A stretch of DNA of 64,000 bases from Paraescarpia echinospica (Eukaryota; Annelida; Polychaeta; Sabellida; Siboglinidae), in the NCBI GenBank assembly GCA_020002185.1, contig CM034534.1:64283966-64347965 (forward strand). The letters run 5' to 3'. Position numbers and translations under genes: made by a program. This document shows positions 11,045 to 22,917 of the stretch, in pieces. Under the pieces are notes generated by a model, which worked only from the letters and a program-made list of their open reading frames with translations, was not told the DNA's origin and did not search any database. How positions within the stretch are numbered: the first letter of the stretch is position 1; each line of letters begins with the position of its first letter.

Positions 11045-11325
11045 TGTATTTGTTCATCCATCCATTCATTCATTCGTTCATTCGTTCATTAATTAATTAA
11101 TTAATTAATTAATTAATTCATTCGTTCGTTCGTTCGTTAGTTCGTTCGTTCGTTCGTTCGTTCGTTCGTTCGTTCGTGCATTAATTAATTCATGCATTAA
11201 TTAATTCATGCATGCATCCATCCATCCACCTATCCATTAATTAATTCATTCATTCATCCATCCATCCGTTCGTTCGTTCGTTCGTTCGTTCGTTCGTTCA
11301 TTCATTCATTCATTCATTCATGGAA
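11045..11325. repeat. Compound tetranucleotide repeat (ATTC/TTCG/TTAA/CATC)
   Basis: Blocks of TTCATTCA, (AATT)n, (GTTC)n and (CATC)n alternate over about 280 bp. Confidence 0.95.
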
Positions 11326-11509
11326 TGTGAGAGAGAAAGAGAACTATGAATAGTCTTCGCGTAATAATTACCGCATTGCTTAATCATCCCCATAGAAGTC
11401 GAGTTGTCGTTTGAATGAACAGGTCTGCCTGGGGTGATGTGTAAAGCGCTATAGTCCTGTACAGGCGAGCGGCAAATCCCCAAAAAGTGCATTATTTTAG
11501 GAGTTTAAA

Positions 11510-13275
11510 TGCTTCCCCGTATGTGAATCCGTGGTCAAACAACGTGGTCACCGTCAAATGATGAATTTTCGAAATTGAACGCTTTCGCAATCGTCTTAAC
11601 ATTACAATGGTCGTATATCTACTTTACTTAATTACAAGATGGCCAAGTCATATATTTTTGTAAAGCTATGGTACGAGTGGAGGTAAAATCCAACAAGGTC
11701 ACCGTGAAATTATGTATATTCGATTTTTTGCAATGGCGTGAAAGTCATAAAGTTACAATGACCCTGCAACTACTTCATTTATATGAACGTATCATATACT
11801 GTGTGAAAGAACCATTTCTCCCCGTCAAAACGAGGAGTGACATGGAGCTGTCAGTTGATAGAGTAGGTTTGGAGCGCCGATCAAACAGAGTCACCGTCAA
11901 TTGATAAATGTTCGAAATAGTGTCATCCCTCAAACGTCATACCATGTAAATGGTTGCATATATCTAAGGTAGCTATCTATTCATGGCAATGTCGTATACC
12001 GTTGGAACCCCAACTGTCTCCTCGTAAATATGGGATACGATGGGGACTATCAATTGGTGCAGTAGTGTGGAGTAAAGGTTAAACAAGGTCACGATCAAAC
12101 GACGAATGTTCAAAACTACGCCACTCCGTAAAAAGTTCTACACGTACAATTGTTGTGTAATTACTTTGTCCACATGCACTAGGCCGTGTTACATAACATT
12201 TGAAAGCGTATTGTACCCCCATCAAAACAAACGATGTATGGCATGGGGTTGTAAAGTGGGGCACTACCTGTGGAGTAAAGGTTAAACAAGGTCACCGTCA
12301 AAAGTTGAATTTTCGAAATTATGCCTTTCCGCAGATAGTAGGTTAGCCAACATATGATGTTATACTTTTAACTGCTTTTTTGTTAATGGCAGGAATTCTT
12401 GCTAGATCCATCACACAAGGGATAAGAAAATAGGTGTATGTGGATACCACCCTCGATTTTGAAGGTTATTTGAATGTTACAAACTCAAACTTGTGTCCAA
12501 ATATTTTAAATTAATTAATTGACATCTTCTTGTACAAACCGTTGCATAAAACCAAATATGTTATGATTTGTAGATGTATTGTCTGTGTCATCAGGTGTTA
12601 AACTTTTTTCAGAAATATATGGGATAATCAAATATAAAACATGATTTTCTCAAAAGTGTTTATCGCGTACACCAAAGTTGTTTGCATACCCAATTATTCT
12701 TTGTAAGCCTGTTTCTATGTATTCCTGTTGATATAATATGCATATTATTTATTATTACACATGCATTTGGTCATAAACATGACCTGAAAGTCAAAGAACT
12801 TGCCGAAAATGTAGTTAGGATGTTAAAGAAGAGAGGTGACAATCGCAGATTAGAACTCTACTCGCAACACAGTCGACCAACTGTCAGATGTTTTGAGGAA
12901 TGAGACAATTCAATATCTCAAAGAGGAATCCAAATATCAGGATACGTGGAAACTACATAGATTATGCTGGGTATCATCAGGGCTGAGACGATTGGCAGTT
13001 ATATAGAATCTTTCGCTGCAATTATACATTAGCTAACCATCTACGATCAAATAAACTATGCCTTCCCGGTGGAGAAAGGTCTCTCCTGCATAAAACTAAA
13101 AGGCCCTTCAACAAAATTCCAGCTGATTAGCCAGCTGAATTGATGTGTAGATTATACAAGATTCATAATGACAGAATCGGCCTTACAAGGGATGATCAAG
13201 CCAGGGATACATTACGTAACAATTGGAACAAAGCATCACATTGCTTGTGGTCCTTACTCATGTCATATTTGAAAT
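11510..13275 (+). mobile_element. Composite dispersed repeat with degenerate transposon-associated ORF (copy 1)
   Basis: The left part (11540-12310) is built of about five 150-200-bp units, each marked by AAGGTCACCGTCAAA followed by TGAATTTTCGAAATT. The right part (12760-13270) reads as a broken protein on the plus strand: HDLKVKELAENVV, then KKRGDNRRLELYS, then IIRAETIGSYIESFAA, then YDQINYAFP, then a P-F-N-K-I-P-A-D and G-L-T-R-D-D-Q-A-R tail. This resembles a widespread uncharacterised repeat-associated family that carries an R-A-x-x-x-G-x-W...Y-D-x-x-N-Y-A-R pattern (recalled, not searched). In-frame stops at about 12901 and later show it is dead. Most of the structure recurs inverted at about 31100-32830. 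Confidence 0.6.
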
Positions 13276-13492
13276 GTAAACTATAATTCGTGTCAAAAAA
13301 CAGCATAATACATAAACATAGACACCTTCATAATAAACTAACTAATTATTTAATAGTACATTATACGAGTACCGTAACACTGAACATCGGGTGCATCTTA
13401 ACATGGAAAATTACACTAAAGCAGAATTTAGCATATGTTTGCTAGAATTAGACGCTTGGTCCTTTGTTTGAACATATGAAGAGATTACAGTA

Positions 13493-14020
13493 TTATAAAT
13501 AGTTATTTGTAATAAATGTATTCCAGATTTTAGGACCAACATAAACCAAAGACAGTTGTCTGCAATTAGTCTTGCAGTATGGTATTTTATATGTTACTTC
13601 CTGCCTTGTATTATATTTATGTGTGGATATTTGCAGGACAAATACATCATGAAATATATCTGGCAACATACCCCTATTATGCTTGTACATTAGACATTAC
13701 AGTTATACAAACCTGGGTATCTAAACATGCAATATATATTTAACAATGATTTATTATCTAATTTGTATGTTACCTTTTTATAATACCAATATTCTTAGAC
13801 ATTTTATTTCATATATATTTAATGATTTAACAATGATTTATTATCTAATTTGTTTGTCTCCTTTTTTATAATAAAAAAATTCTTAGAAATTTTATTTGAT
13901 ATATATTTAATGTGTGTGCTCCAGTTCAATATATTATTTATAGGCAGACCCAAAAACTGTATCTCACGTACAGTGTTAAAGGAAAACAAAAGGCACCGTT
14001 TGGTGTTAAGCATCTAAAAG
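13493..14020 (-). mobile_element. Degenerate non-LTR retrotransposon, RT C-terminal part
   Basis: Two minus-strand segments carry signatures of the C-terminal half of jockey/CR1-type ORF2. One is FLGLPINNILNWSTHI followed by ISNKISK (about 13830-13960), the typical F-L-G-V-x-I-D...W-x-x-H-I block after the RT palm. The other is TRQEVTYKIPYCK plus YVGPKIWNTF (about 13500-13640), the usual F-G-P-x-I-W-N motif near the end. The middle is eroded by AT-rich indels. No full element is left. Confidence 0.65.
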
Positions 14021-14499
14021 AGTTAATACAAACTAACCATTTCCATCTACAATCAAATTTCTAACGTCAGCGGTTTACGTTTTGGTGCGCCACTGAGCTC
14101 GGATTGTCTGAGGATATTGGCGCTAAAGGACTATTATTGGCATGTTGTGCCACTGTGTATTACGAGTTAATAGCTTGTCAATCACAGCAGTTATTGGCTT
14201 TGCCCAATAAAACATGTGTTGTGTAATGGGAGACTAGTATTGTCATTTTGTGGTTCTAATCCACAGCCCAATCAACAAAGCCTTTCATGTGGTTACAACT
14301 TCATACAGTTGTTTTAATGTTATGAAGATGGAACCACACTGGTCATCTTTGCTCAGTTGCTGTGTCGTGTTCATGATTTAATAGTATTGTAATGCATGGT
14401 GTTTGTGTGTGTTTACTTTTTTATGTGTGTATTTATTGTTGCATGTACTTTTCTATTGGCCTTCTTTATAGATGGCAAAAGACTCAAGATGATAAAAAG

Positions 14500-15010
14500 T
14501 AATGTTCTTGTAATTTATGTACAAAATCAGATCCGTCAGAAAACATTTGGAAAAATTCATGAAATTTTGAACTTTGCAAAACTGTAGTTTTTTAATGTTG
14601 TACTTAGCTACATGAAATGAATAGCATTGTACTTCTTATAGTGACCACTATGTGGGGAAATATTTTTGAAAAATTGTCCTTGTGATTTATATGCAAAATC
14701 AAATCCACCGGAAAATTGTCGGAAAAAATCATGAAATTAGAAACTTTACAAAACTGCAGCTTCTTTAATATTTCATTTATGTACATGAAACAAGCACCAC
14801 TGCACTTCTATTAGTGACTATTTTGAGGGGAAAAAATTCTAACAAAAATTCTTGTGATTTATATGCAAAATTAGATCTGTCAGAAAACCGTCAGAAAATG
14901 TCATGAAATTCGAAACTTTACCAAGCTGTAGTTTTTTTTTATATTTCACTTAGATACATGAAACAACTATCATTGTGCTTCTTATAGTGACTACTATCAG
15001 GGAAAAATTA
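14500..15010. repeat. About 172-bp tandem repeat, three copies
   Basis: The motif CTTGTGATTTATATGCAAAA recurs at about 14508 (variant), 14680 and 14850. It is followed each time by a CAGAAAAC...TCATGAAATT...CTTTA segment and an ACATGAAACAA...CTTCTTATAGTGACTACT segment. Copies are diverged by point changes. No coding potential is seen. Confidence 0.8.
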
Positions 15011-15055
15011 GATAACTTTTTTTTTTAACGAAACAAAATGTTGGTCCGACCACCC

Positions 15056-15722
15056 AGTGAGAGTGAGATCTAACTAAGTTAAAAGTCAACCAATCCCAAC
15101 TGTAAGACATGTGACGTGTCCCGGCCCGAGCGATCATCTCTCGCTGTTCATACGCAGCCCGGAACTTAGGCTCATCGGTTATTTAAACAATAAACTAAAC
15201 ATATTAATAATTACCTTCACCGTTTACCAATTAAACTATGTGCGCATACGCTGTGACTGTGTAAATAAGATGGCTTTCCCGATTCTTCGGAAGACAACCA
15301 AATCGATTTCGAAGCAGCTGGTTACCGGTTTGAACCACAAAAACAAGGGCCTGTGTTGGAAGATAGGGCAGAGGCGCGTGCCTGTGGGCACGAACAGGAA
15401 GGCCCACGGGCAATGGAAATGTCGAGGCGCATACCATGCCGACATGAAATTGATTGGTGTCGGTGTGGAAAATGCCGCAGCGATCTCCTTGTTCAGGAAC
15501 AAGAACTGAACATGTCTGCTGCCAGGAGGCGGTTGCGACTCGACAGCAACGCTGTTGGTGAAGGTAATTATTAATATGTTTAGTTTATTGTTTAAATAAC
15601 CGATGAGCCTAAGTTCCGGGCTGCGTATGAACAGCGAGAGATGATCGCTCGGGCCGGGACACGTCACTTGTCTTACATTTGGGATTGGTTGACTTTTAAC
15701 TTAGTTAGATCTCACTCTCACT
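15056..15722. mobile_element. 667-bp element with 166-bp terminal inverted repeats
   Basis: The left arm (15056-15221) and right arm (15557-15722) are near-perfect reverse complements starting with AGTGAGAGTGAGATC and ending at TTACCTTCACC. The 335-bp interior is unique. No convincing target duplication is visible at the outer edges. The interior holds a 79-codon ATG frame (15270-15509) and, in another frame, a Cys-rich segment WCRCGKCRSDLL. The length and arm symmetry resemble a MITE or foldback DNA transposon. It could instead be an inverted duplication flanking a captured exon. Confidence 0.75.
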
Positions 15723-17625
15723 CAGTCTCAATGCCACTGGACTCAGTGTTTGAACTTTGACATGTCCATTTTCGAATACCACCCAAGGCTGTACCCTCAC
15801 TTTTTAAAAGAAATGTAGTTGAATGGTTCCATGATTCATGTGAACCAAAATTGTACAGGGCAGAGCTATGATAGAAAATAAGCAGGAATTAACTCCCCTT
15901 TTGTTCTATCCCCGTCGACACTCTTCACATTCACAGTAATGGCTATGCATGTATGAACAATATGTGGCATTACTACTTTTTAAACACATGGCAGGTAGAT
16001 AGATTATTTTAAACTTTATGCATACTGCACTTTTTCTGCCCAAAGTTTACATTGGGTCTTATGAATAAAATATACATTGAAAATTTTTCAGCCAGAGCCC
16101 CCATTTGTTTTGGTGACAAAGAAAATGACCACCGTTTTGTGCAAATATTGACACATTTCACAACGGCCTTCCTTAATCTGCAAATTTCTATGGACCCAGG
16201 TATAATACTGATATGAATACAGTTAGAGGATCGTGATGCATTCTTTGTGAAATTTGTTCAGAATAATAATCCATGTTTGCATAACGTTCGTGTAAAACTA
16301 TTATTTAAATGCTTAATTCTTTGTTACAGGTGGACTGCTGTGCATTACAAACAGCAGGGGATTTATAATTCTTTGGAGCAGGTGATGCTGCAGAATGGGA
16401 ATTAGACCGTCCAACAAACAAGTACGTATATATGTGCATGTCTTGTTACAAGACCAGTGAAATATGTTGTTAAATATTTATTAAAATGTATTAATAATGA
16501 ACACAATACAACATCATAGTAGCACTAGCAATACAAATATATATAGATAATTTTGTCAGCAATCTCATGCCTGATGCCCAAATTATTAGCAATCTTCCAG
16601 GGAAATTACTTAGTGGACTTACCATACGTCATCTACCATCCACATGCTAAGCAAATTAACATCATTGAACTGACTACCATTTGAAACTAACATCAAGAAA
16701 GATCATGTATTCAAAACTAACAAGTATGTCACAATAATCCATGATGTAAACAATAACGGAATAAAATCAGAATTAAATTCCATTGAAATAGGTTGCAGAG
16801 GCTATGTATATGAACCCAACAAATCTAAGACTGACAGCCTATTTAAAATCTCTTGGAATATACCACCAACAAAACAACTAATTCAATCGTATGCTTATCT
16901 AAACTAGCCCTGCTAACGCCATTCACCCTTTCTAAATGTAAAGACGAACCACACTGGTTTGACCCAAGACTAATTTAAATATGATGACCATCACCCTAAT
17001 ATGACAATAATTACAAAATAAAATTCCCCCCAACAGCAAGTAATCCTATACATAAATGTGTTCATTTTCAATATGACTTACTTTAACCGTTAGTCATTAT
17101 TTACCTTAGCCTGCTACAATATACTACTATACATAGCTATTTACTCTATTCACACATGTACTTGGGTTATCGTTTCACACTTTATTGTATTCTACTGTAT
17201 GAATAAAGTGATACTCTCTCACAACAGAACAAATTATAATGGTTCCACTTAAGTTATCATAACGTATAGATACAATGTTTGTTGCACCGTCATAATTTGT
17301 TCTGTAGTGCAAAATTATCAATATTTGCCTTATTCCAGATGAACACATGTTTAATGGTAAACAATTTATATAAAGGAATGGTGTCGTTATAGAACCGATT
17401 TTTATATGTCATTTATTTACAATGTCAGATGTTTATTTGAGCCTAATTTATTTCAGGTCTCTCAGGTGGGCTGCATACAGACAGTTTACCTGGTGGATCC
17501 ATGGCAAGCTGGGACGAAGGTTACGGAGAGTTCTACCAGCATGTGCCAGCCATGAAATAAGATCAAGGTTCCCTGCCCCCGATGGGGGACAAAACGAGGG
17601 ATACCACCCTGGACTTGAAAACTAA
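15415..17625 (+). pseudogene. Broken gene resembling the P2X7 C-terminal 'ballast' domain
   Basis: Three plus-strand exon-like pieces match in order. Piece 1 (about 15415-15565) carries IDWCRCGKC, the C-x-C-G-x-C block, before a possible donor GGTAATT. Piece 2 (from 16330 after TTGTTACAG) reads LLCITNSRGF, like the C-I-T-x-x-x-x-F block, and then hits a stop. Piece 3 (17457-17625, after TTTATTTCAG) reads WAAYRQFTWWIHGKLG then RRVLPACASHEIRSRFPAPDG, stopping at 17623-17625. In the family this block reads A-Y-R-Q-F-x-x-W-x-x-G-x-L-G...R-x-V-I-P-x-C...I-R-x-x-F-P. It is known from vertebrate P2RX7 and from many invertebrate stand-alone and transposon-associated proteins. Piece 1 overlaps the inverted-repeat element, so its assignment is the weakest. 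The frame break in piece 2 suggests a pseudogene. Confidence 0.55.
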
Positions 17626-17677
17626 ACTAGACAATATACATGTGACCTATGAAGCTGTAGGTGGGTGGTGGCAGTAT

Positions 17678-17943
17678 TTACTGTTTCTTTACAAATTGAC
17701 TGACTCTAGCTGCCAGCAGATCCTCCTTCTCTGGTTTTGGGACATCTGCCCCAGTGTCTGTGATCGGATGCAGTGTGATATTTCTTTATAAACATAGGTG
17801 GGTACGTGGGTTCACCTGCTGTGGTCTGTTACGCAGCACCCATTGCTTGCGTCTTTTGGACCACATGACACCAGTCTCAACAGGTCTGGGACGTGGTCGG
17901 TAGTTCCACGCCAGAGCAGACAGCATCAATCTAGCTTTCATTC
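17678..17943 (-). pseudogene. C-terminal exon of a transposase-like gene
   Basis: After a plausible acceptor (CACTGTAG) the minus strand reads VGMKARLMLSALAWNYRP, then KRRKQWVLRNRPQQ, one in-frame stop (17790-17792), then VPKPEKEDLLAARVSQF and a final stop at 17678. The G-M-x-A-R-x-x-L-A-x-L-x-x-N pattern is one I recall from the C-terminal part of a THAP-associated transposase-like family common in invertebrates and fish (possibly Kolobok-like; from memory). It ends 52 bp from the stop of the P2X7-like exon on the opposite strand, so the two are tail to tail. The matching upstream exon is at 23895-24059 on the same strand. Confidence 0.5.
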
Positions 17944-18568
17944 CTACAGTGAAGAATAGTGCATGCAGTATTCTAATAAAATGTCTGCAAACAACTGGTG
18001 TAACAGTGGTGAATTGATTTGAATTTGGTGCAGCAAACTTGCGAAAATATAAGGATATTTGATCAAGATAAGTGATATTATTGAGCGTATAGGATACATA
18101 ACGTAATTATAGATATATATTAAGCAATATTTTTTGTTAAAAGTTAGCTAGAGGGAGTAATCTAGGGTAGATTAAAAGTAGGCGATTTGCGAGCGATAAT
18201 TGGGGACGTTAATGTAATCGGAACGTTGTTTACAAAGTAGGTCACTGGCGAAGTTAGCGTACCGTGAACGACAATAGAATAGCGTTATTTGAGATAATCG
18301 GTGTAGTTAGATGAGTAATTAAAACCTGAAATAGCAATCTTTTAAAGTGTATAATAGTACACAGGAAACAGTCTTTGTAAAGACTACCTTGTATCTAAGC
18401 CTAACTTGAATACATTGTCATCGACATCGTAACTAGGTAAGGCACGGTGTGTCACTGTTTGTTAACAAATATAACTAACTATAACCTAAACAATCTGGTG
18501 TAAATTGTACACAGAAAAGTCTTTTCAAAGACTACATAAAACTACTTTGAACATAAATAAATTCTGAT

Positions 18569-19768
18569 ATGGCACCTTGCAAGCGGCAACTCAGGGCAAA
18601 ACGACACCTAGTTTGCAACGACTGCCAGAGCTGGGTGGATTTTGCGTTGTCTGGCTGTCCAAAATCATGGGCAGAGACCAAAGATGACGGATTCACCTTT
18701 CGGTGTATGGGGTGTTTGAGGGTGGAATGTCTGATGAAGGAGGTGTGTAAGTTGACGGATATAGTGAAGGAGATGGAGGCGAGACTCAACATAGAAATAG
18801 ATGGAGCAGAGAGGGATGACGCGGAGAGAGTTGAGAATTCTACAACACAGAAGGAGCAGAGTTGTGACACGGAGACTGAAGAAAGGAGACTGAGAGGAAG
18901 GAAGGTGACCGGTGTGAAGGAACAAGACATTGAGAAAACAGAGGGACGGAGGAAAAGTGTTCGGCAGAGGAAGAGAAAACGGGCCAGTGGGGATAGATCA
19001 GCAGGTAGTCAGACTGTAGAGAACAAGGAGAGACACGACAGCGATACAGGTGGTGAAGAGGTAGATACCACAGAGGCAGTTGGTAAGACTGTCAGACAGA
19101 AGACTGATGGAAGAAGACAGAGTGTTCAGCAAAAAACAGAAAACATGACAGGCGTGAAGGTGACAGGGGAGAAAGTGACCGTAGTGAAGGAGGTAGCCGG
19201 GGAAAAGGGACGGGAGAGGAGAGAAGAAAATGTGATGGGAGGAAAGAAGAAGGGACGAAAGGAAGTGAGAGTAAATGTGCTAGAAGAGAAGATGACAGGA
19301 GGAAAGGGGACAAGAGAAAACGCGACAGGAAAGAAGGGAATGGAAGAGAATGTGACAGGAGAGAAGATGACAATAGGAAAAGACAACAACCAGACATATG
19401 CAAACCGGAGGAGCTACTCCGAGGCAGTGATTGAGGGGGCAAGGAGAAAAGAGAGAGTGTTTATGGGCGATTCAATTCTGAGAAAAACAGACAAGACTAT
19501 ATGCGAGGGGAAGGACGTTGTTGTATGTCTACCGGGGGCTAGGATAGAGCATGTGACCGAAAGGGTAGAGAAGGTATTGGGGCATGGCAAGGGAGGGTCT
19601 ATACTAGTACACGTTGGGACAAACAATGCAGACAAGGAGGGAACAACTGGGATAGTTCAGAAGTACAGACATCTAGTGAGGAAGCTAAAGAAGACAAGAG
19701 TGGAACAGGTTATTCTCTCAGGAATTTTGCCAGTAATGGGAGGAAGGGGCAAGATACAGAAACTGTAA
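18569..19768 (+). CDS. LINE ORF1: PHD-like zinc finger plus SGNH esterase (3' frameshifted)
   Basis: The frame opens with ATG at 18569. Residues about 15-50 contain a Cys-rich finger (VCNDCQSW ... FRCMGCLRVE), as in PHD-like ORF1 proteins of CR1/L2 elements. Residues 80-280 are a Lys/Glu/Arg-rich linker made of imperfect T-G-x-K/E-x-V repeats. The esterase begins near residue 290 with FMGDSILRK (block I, GDS serine) and HVGTNNAD (GTNN block). The frame ends early. The expected last block continues in another frame (EEEGVGFIDLW near 19815, then LHLSGRGSA near 19880), which shows a frameshift near 19755. In such elements the esterase is thought to aid the ribonucleoprotein or membrane interaction. 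This copy is probably inactive. Confidence 0.85.
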   Translation: MAPCKRQLRAKRHLVCNDCQSWVDFALSGCPKSWAETKDDGFTFRCMGCLRVECLMKEVCKLTDIVKEMEARLNIEIDGAERDDAERVENSTTQKEQSCDTETEERRLRGRKVTGVKEQDIEKTEGRRKSVRQRKRKRASGDRSAGSQTVENKERHDSDTGGEEVDTTEAVGKTVRQKTDGRRQSVQQKTENMTGVKVTGEKVTVVKEVAGEKGRERREENVMGGKKKGRKEVRVNVLEEKMTGGKGTRENATGKKGMEENVTGEKMTIGKDNNQTYANRRSYSEAVIEGARRKERVFMGDSILRKTDKTICEGKDVVVCLPGARIEHVTERVEKVLGHGKGGSILVHVGTNNADKEGTTGIVQKYRHLVRKLKKTRVEQVILSGILPVMGGRGKIQKL

Positions 19769-20049
19769 GAGGATGGCGATCAATGCACTAGTTGAGCAGA
19801 TGTGTGAGGAAGAGGGCGTGGGATTCATAGATTTATGGGGTACTTTTGTTAAGAGAACATATATAATATATGGCCCTCCATCTAAGTGGGAGGGGCAGTG
19901 CTAGTATTCTCAGAGAATCTGCTGCGATCTGTTGACAGTGGGACAGGTTGCATCTATTTAAATCCAAATTCGCAGGGGACTCGCAGAGAAGCCTGAAACT
20001 GGAGGCATAGATAAAGACAGCAAAAATAATTCAGCAAAGAACAGTCTGG

Positions 20050-20810
20050 AAAACTGTTCTGAAGCTGGATATAATGTGTTTGTTTAAATGCAAGGAGTAT
20101 AGTAAACAAAAGAAATGAACTAAACATTATGGTGGAAGATATTGACCCTCACATAATAGGTATAACCGAATCATGGGCAACCACCGATATATCAGATGCC
20201 GAATTGGGACTGACAGGGTATGTAATGTTTAGGAAAGATAGTATAGGAAGAAGGGGAGGTGGAGTTATGTTATATATTAAAGAATCTATCCAGGCTTATG
20301 AAATAAAATTAGACAGAGAAGCAGATTGCGAAGAAGCTGTTTGGTGTAACATAGTTACAGGAAACTCAACGTTAACGGTTGGATTAGTTTATCGAAGTCC
20401 AAACATAAGCATAGAAGAGAATGAAAAAATACAAAACGCTATAAGGGAAGTGAGCAAACGGGACTGTGTTATTATGGGGGATTTTAACCATGGGCATATA
20501 AAATGGAAATCTCTACAGAGTATGGGTAGTGAGGACCACAAGTTTTAGTTTTAGTACAAGATAGTTTCCTTTCTCAACATGTGCTAGAACCAACCAGGGA
20601 GAGAATGTGTTAGACTTAGTTTTGTCCTCACAGAATGAATTAGTTGACAATGTTAAATTATGTGAGCCTCTGGGAAGTAGTGATCACAACCAGATACATT
20701 TTACCATCAAAGTAAAATCAGAAAGAAATAATAAAAAGCAGTTGAGGAGAAATTTCCACAAAGGAAGATATAAGGAAATGAGGAAATATTTACAAAGATA
20801 GACTGGAATA
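20050..20810 (+). pseudogene. LINE ORF2 endonuclease domain, frameshifted
   Basis: From about 20080 the frame reads R-S-I-V-N-K-R-N-E-L-N then IIGITESW, GGGVMLYIK, GLVYRSPN and VIMGDFNHGHIKW, the standard blocks of an AP-type endonuclease (E in the T-E-S-W block, Y-R-P/S, G-D-F-N). A stop and frame change at about 20548 is followed by VLDLVLSS and LGSSDHNQIHF, the S-D-H active-site block. The frame ends again at about 20800. In an intact element this would be continuous with the RT. Confidence 0.85.
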
Positions 20811-20967
20811 ATACACTGAAGAATAAGACAGCAACAGAATGCTGGAATATCTTAAAGAATGAAATAGAGTGCATCGTAGATAAATTTGTTCCCTTCAAAA
20901 AACAAGGGAAACGGACCAGAAAGAAATACTTATCAAAGAAGCCATTAGAAAAATTAAGTATAAACAA

Positions 20968-22839
20968 ATGATGTGGAAGGCTTATAGACGTACTGGCAAT
21001 GACGAAGACTACAACATTTATAAAGAAGCACTAAACCAAGCTACAGCTGAAATTAGAAATTCAAAGAGAAGCTATGAACATAAATTAGCTTGTAATATAA
21101 AACATGACAGCAAGAGTTTTTATGCGTATGTTCGAAGCAAACAGAAAGTTCAGGATAAGGTCGGTCCTCTAGAAGATAGTGCTGGAAATATAATATCAGA
21201 AGGATTCTTAATGGCTGAAGACCTAAATGAGTATTTTAGTTCAGTGTTTACCAGAGAAGACACTAGTTCACTGCCAGTACCAGAGGCTAAGTTCAAGGGG
21301 GCAGAATCAGACTATTTAAGACAGTTAATTGTAACCCCAGAAATGGTAGCTAAGAAAATTAGGGCTATGAAGGAAAATAAATCACCTGGAGTGGATGGTA
21401 TTCCACCCAAACTACTAGTGGAAATTGTAGAACAAATTAGCATACCGCTTGCAACAGTTTTCAACTTGTCATTAGAAGAGGGAGTGGTTCCTTTAGAATG
21501 GAAAGAAGCAAACATTATACCGTTATTTAAAAAAGGTTCGAGAAACAAGTCAAATAATTATAGACCAGTTAGTTTAACATCGGTGATTTGTAAATTATTA
21601 GAAAGACTAATTAAAGATCACATGGTGGATTTTCTTGTTAAACATAACTTGATAAACCCATCTCAACATGGGTTTCTAAAAGCGAGGTCATGCTTAACAA
21701 ATATGTTATGTTTTTTGGAAGATATCACTAAGTGGGTAGATGATGGATCACCAGTAGATATCATCTACTTAGATTTTCAAAAAGCTTTCGACAAAGTGCC
21801 ACATCAGAGATTACTGCTTAAACTAAAAGCCCATGGCATAGGAAATGGTATAATTAACTGGATAGAAAAATGGCTGATTGACAGAAGACAACGGGTAGTT
21901 GTTGATGGGGAGGCTTCAAACTGGAAATCAGTTTTGAGTGGGGTTCCACAGGGATCAGTACTGGGACCTATATTATTCTTAATATATATAAACGATTTGG
22001 ACGATGATATAGCTAGCAAGGTGTTGAAATTTGCAGATGATACAAAAGTGTTTAGAAGGATTGAAAGTGATGGTGATAGACAGCATTTACAAGATGATCT
22101 TGACAGGTTGATCAAATGGTCTGAAAAGTGGCAAATGTTGTTCAATTTTGGGAAATGTAAATGCCTCCACACAGGACATGGGAACGAATATGTAGAATAT
22201 ACAATGGGGGGAACTGTACTAAGTACTACTGTAAAAGAAAAAGACTTAGGGCTGACAATTAGTGCTGACATGAAGGTTTCAGAGCAGTGTGGAATTGCAG
22301 CTTCAAAGGGAAATCAAATCCTTGGATTGATTAGGCGAAATATAGCATATAAAGAAAAAGAACTAATAATACCGCTGTACAAAACAATAGTTAGGCCTCA
22401 TTTAGAATATTGTATACAAGCGTGGAGGCCATACCGCAAGAAGGACATAGATATGCTAGAAAGAGTACAGAGGAGAGCGACTAAAATGATACCAAAACTG
22501 AGGGATCTTAGTTATGAAAAACGCCTAAAAGAATGTGGTTTAACAACACTAGAGACCAGGAGATTGAGAGGAGATCAGATAGAAGTGTTTAAAATATTGA
22601 ATGGTTATGAAAATATTGATAGAAATATGTTTTTTTCAGTTAAGAAAGATAGAAAGACTAGAGGACATGAAGTTACATTAGTAAAGGAGCAGTGTAGATT
22701 AGACGTGAGAAAGTTCTCATTTTCACAAAGGACGGTGAATGAATGGAACAGATTATCTGATGATTGTGTGGGTGCTAGTAGTGTGAATATGTTTAAAAAT
22801 AAAATCGACACATACCTCAGAAGGGCTGGATATATGTAG
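20968..22839 (+). CDS. LINE ORF2 reverse transcriptase (623 codons open)
   Basis: The RT fingers and palm are in order: SPGVDGIPPKLL, WKEANIIPLFKKG, NNYRPVSLTSV, YLDFQKAFDKVPH, SGVPQGSVLGPILFLIYIND and the catalytic KFADDTKVF box. These are followed by the C-terminal HLEYCIQAW, ERVQRRATKMI and NEWNRLS blocks typical of CR1/L2/Rex-type elements. All catalytic Asp residues (the D of the Y-L-D-F box and both D of F-A-D-D) are present. The coordinates start at an ATG, but the natural ORF2 starts upstream in the frameshifted endonuclease. The stop is about 80 bp before the decamer tail. Confidence 0.9.
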   Translation: MMWKAYRRTGNDEDYNIYKEALNQATAEIRNSKRSYEHKLACNIKHDSKSFYAYVRSKQKVQDKVGPLEDSAGNIISEGFLMAEDLNEYFSSVFTREDTSSLPVPEAKFKGAESDYLRQLIVTPEMVAKKIRAMKENKSPGVDGIPPKLLVEIVEQISIPLATVFNLSLEEGVVPLEWKEANIIPLFKKGSRNKSNNYRPVSLTSVICKLLERLIKDHMVDFLVKHNLINPSQHGFLKARSCLTNMLCFLEDITKWVDDGSPVDIIYLDFQKAFDKVPHQRLLLKLKAHGIGNGIINWIEKWLIDRRQRVVVDGEASNWKSVLSGVPQGSVLGPILFLIYINDLDDDIASKVLKFADDTKVFRRIESDGDRQHLQDDLDRLIKWSEKWQMLFNFGKCKCLHTGHGNEYVEYTMGGTVLSTTVKEKDLGLTISADMKVSEQCGIAASKGNQILGLIRRNIAYKEKELIIPLYKTIVRPHLEYCIQAWRPYRKKDIDMLERVQRRATKMIPKLRDLSYEKRLKECGLTTLETRRLRGDQIEVFKILNGYENIDRNMFFSVKKDRKTRGHEVTLVKEQCRLDVRKFSFSQRTVNEWNRLSDDCVGASSVNMFKNKIDTYLRRAGYM

Positions 22840-22917
22840 ATAAAAGGGTTGGACTCTCGATAAGCCAAAGGGCTTCCTTGTCCACCTGCCATCTACAGTT
22901 AATTCTCTGGATGGCAA

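Noticed and set aside
15270..15509. 79-codon ATG frame MAFPILRKTTKS...
   Set aside because: It has no recognised domain. It lies inside the inverted-repeat element, and an overlapping frame carries the more family-like W-C-x-C-G-x-C segment. It is kept only as a note in the element entry.
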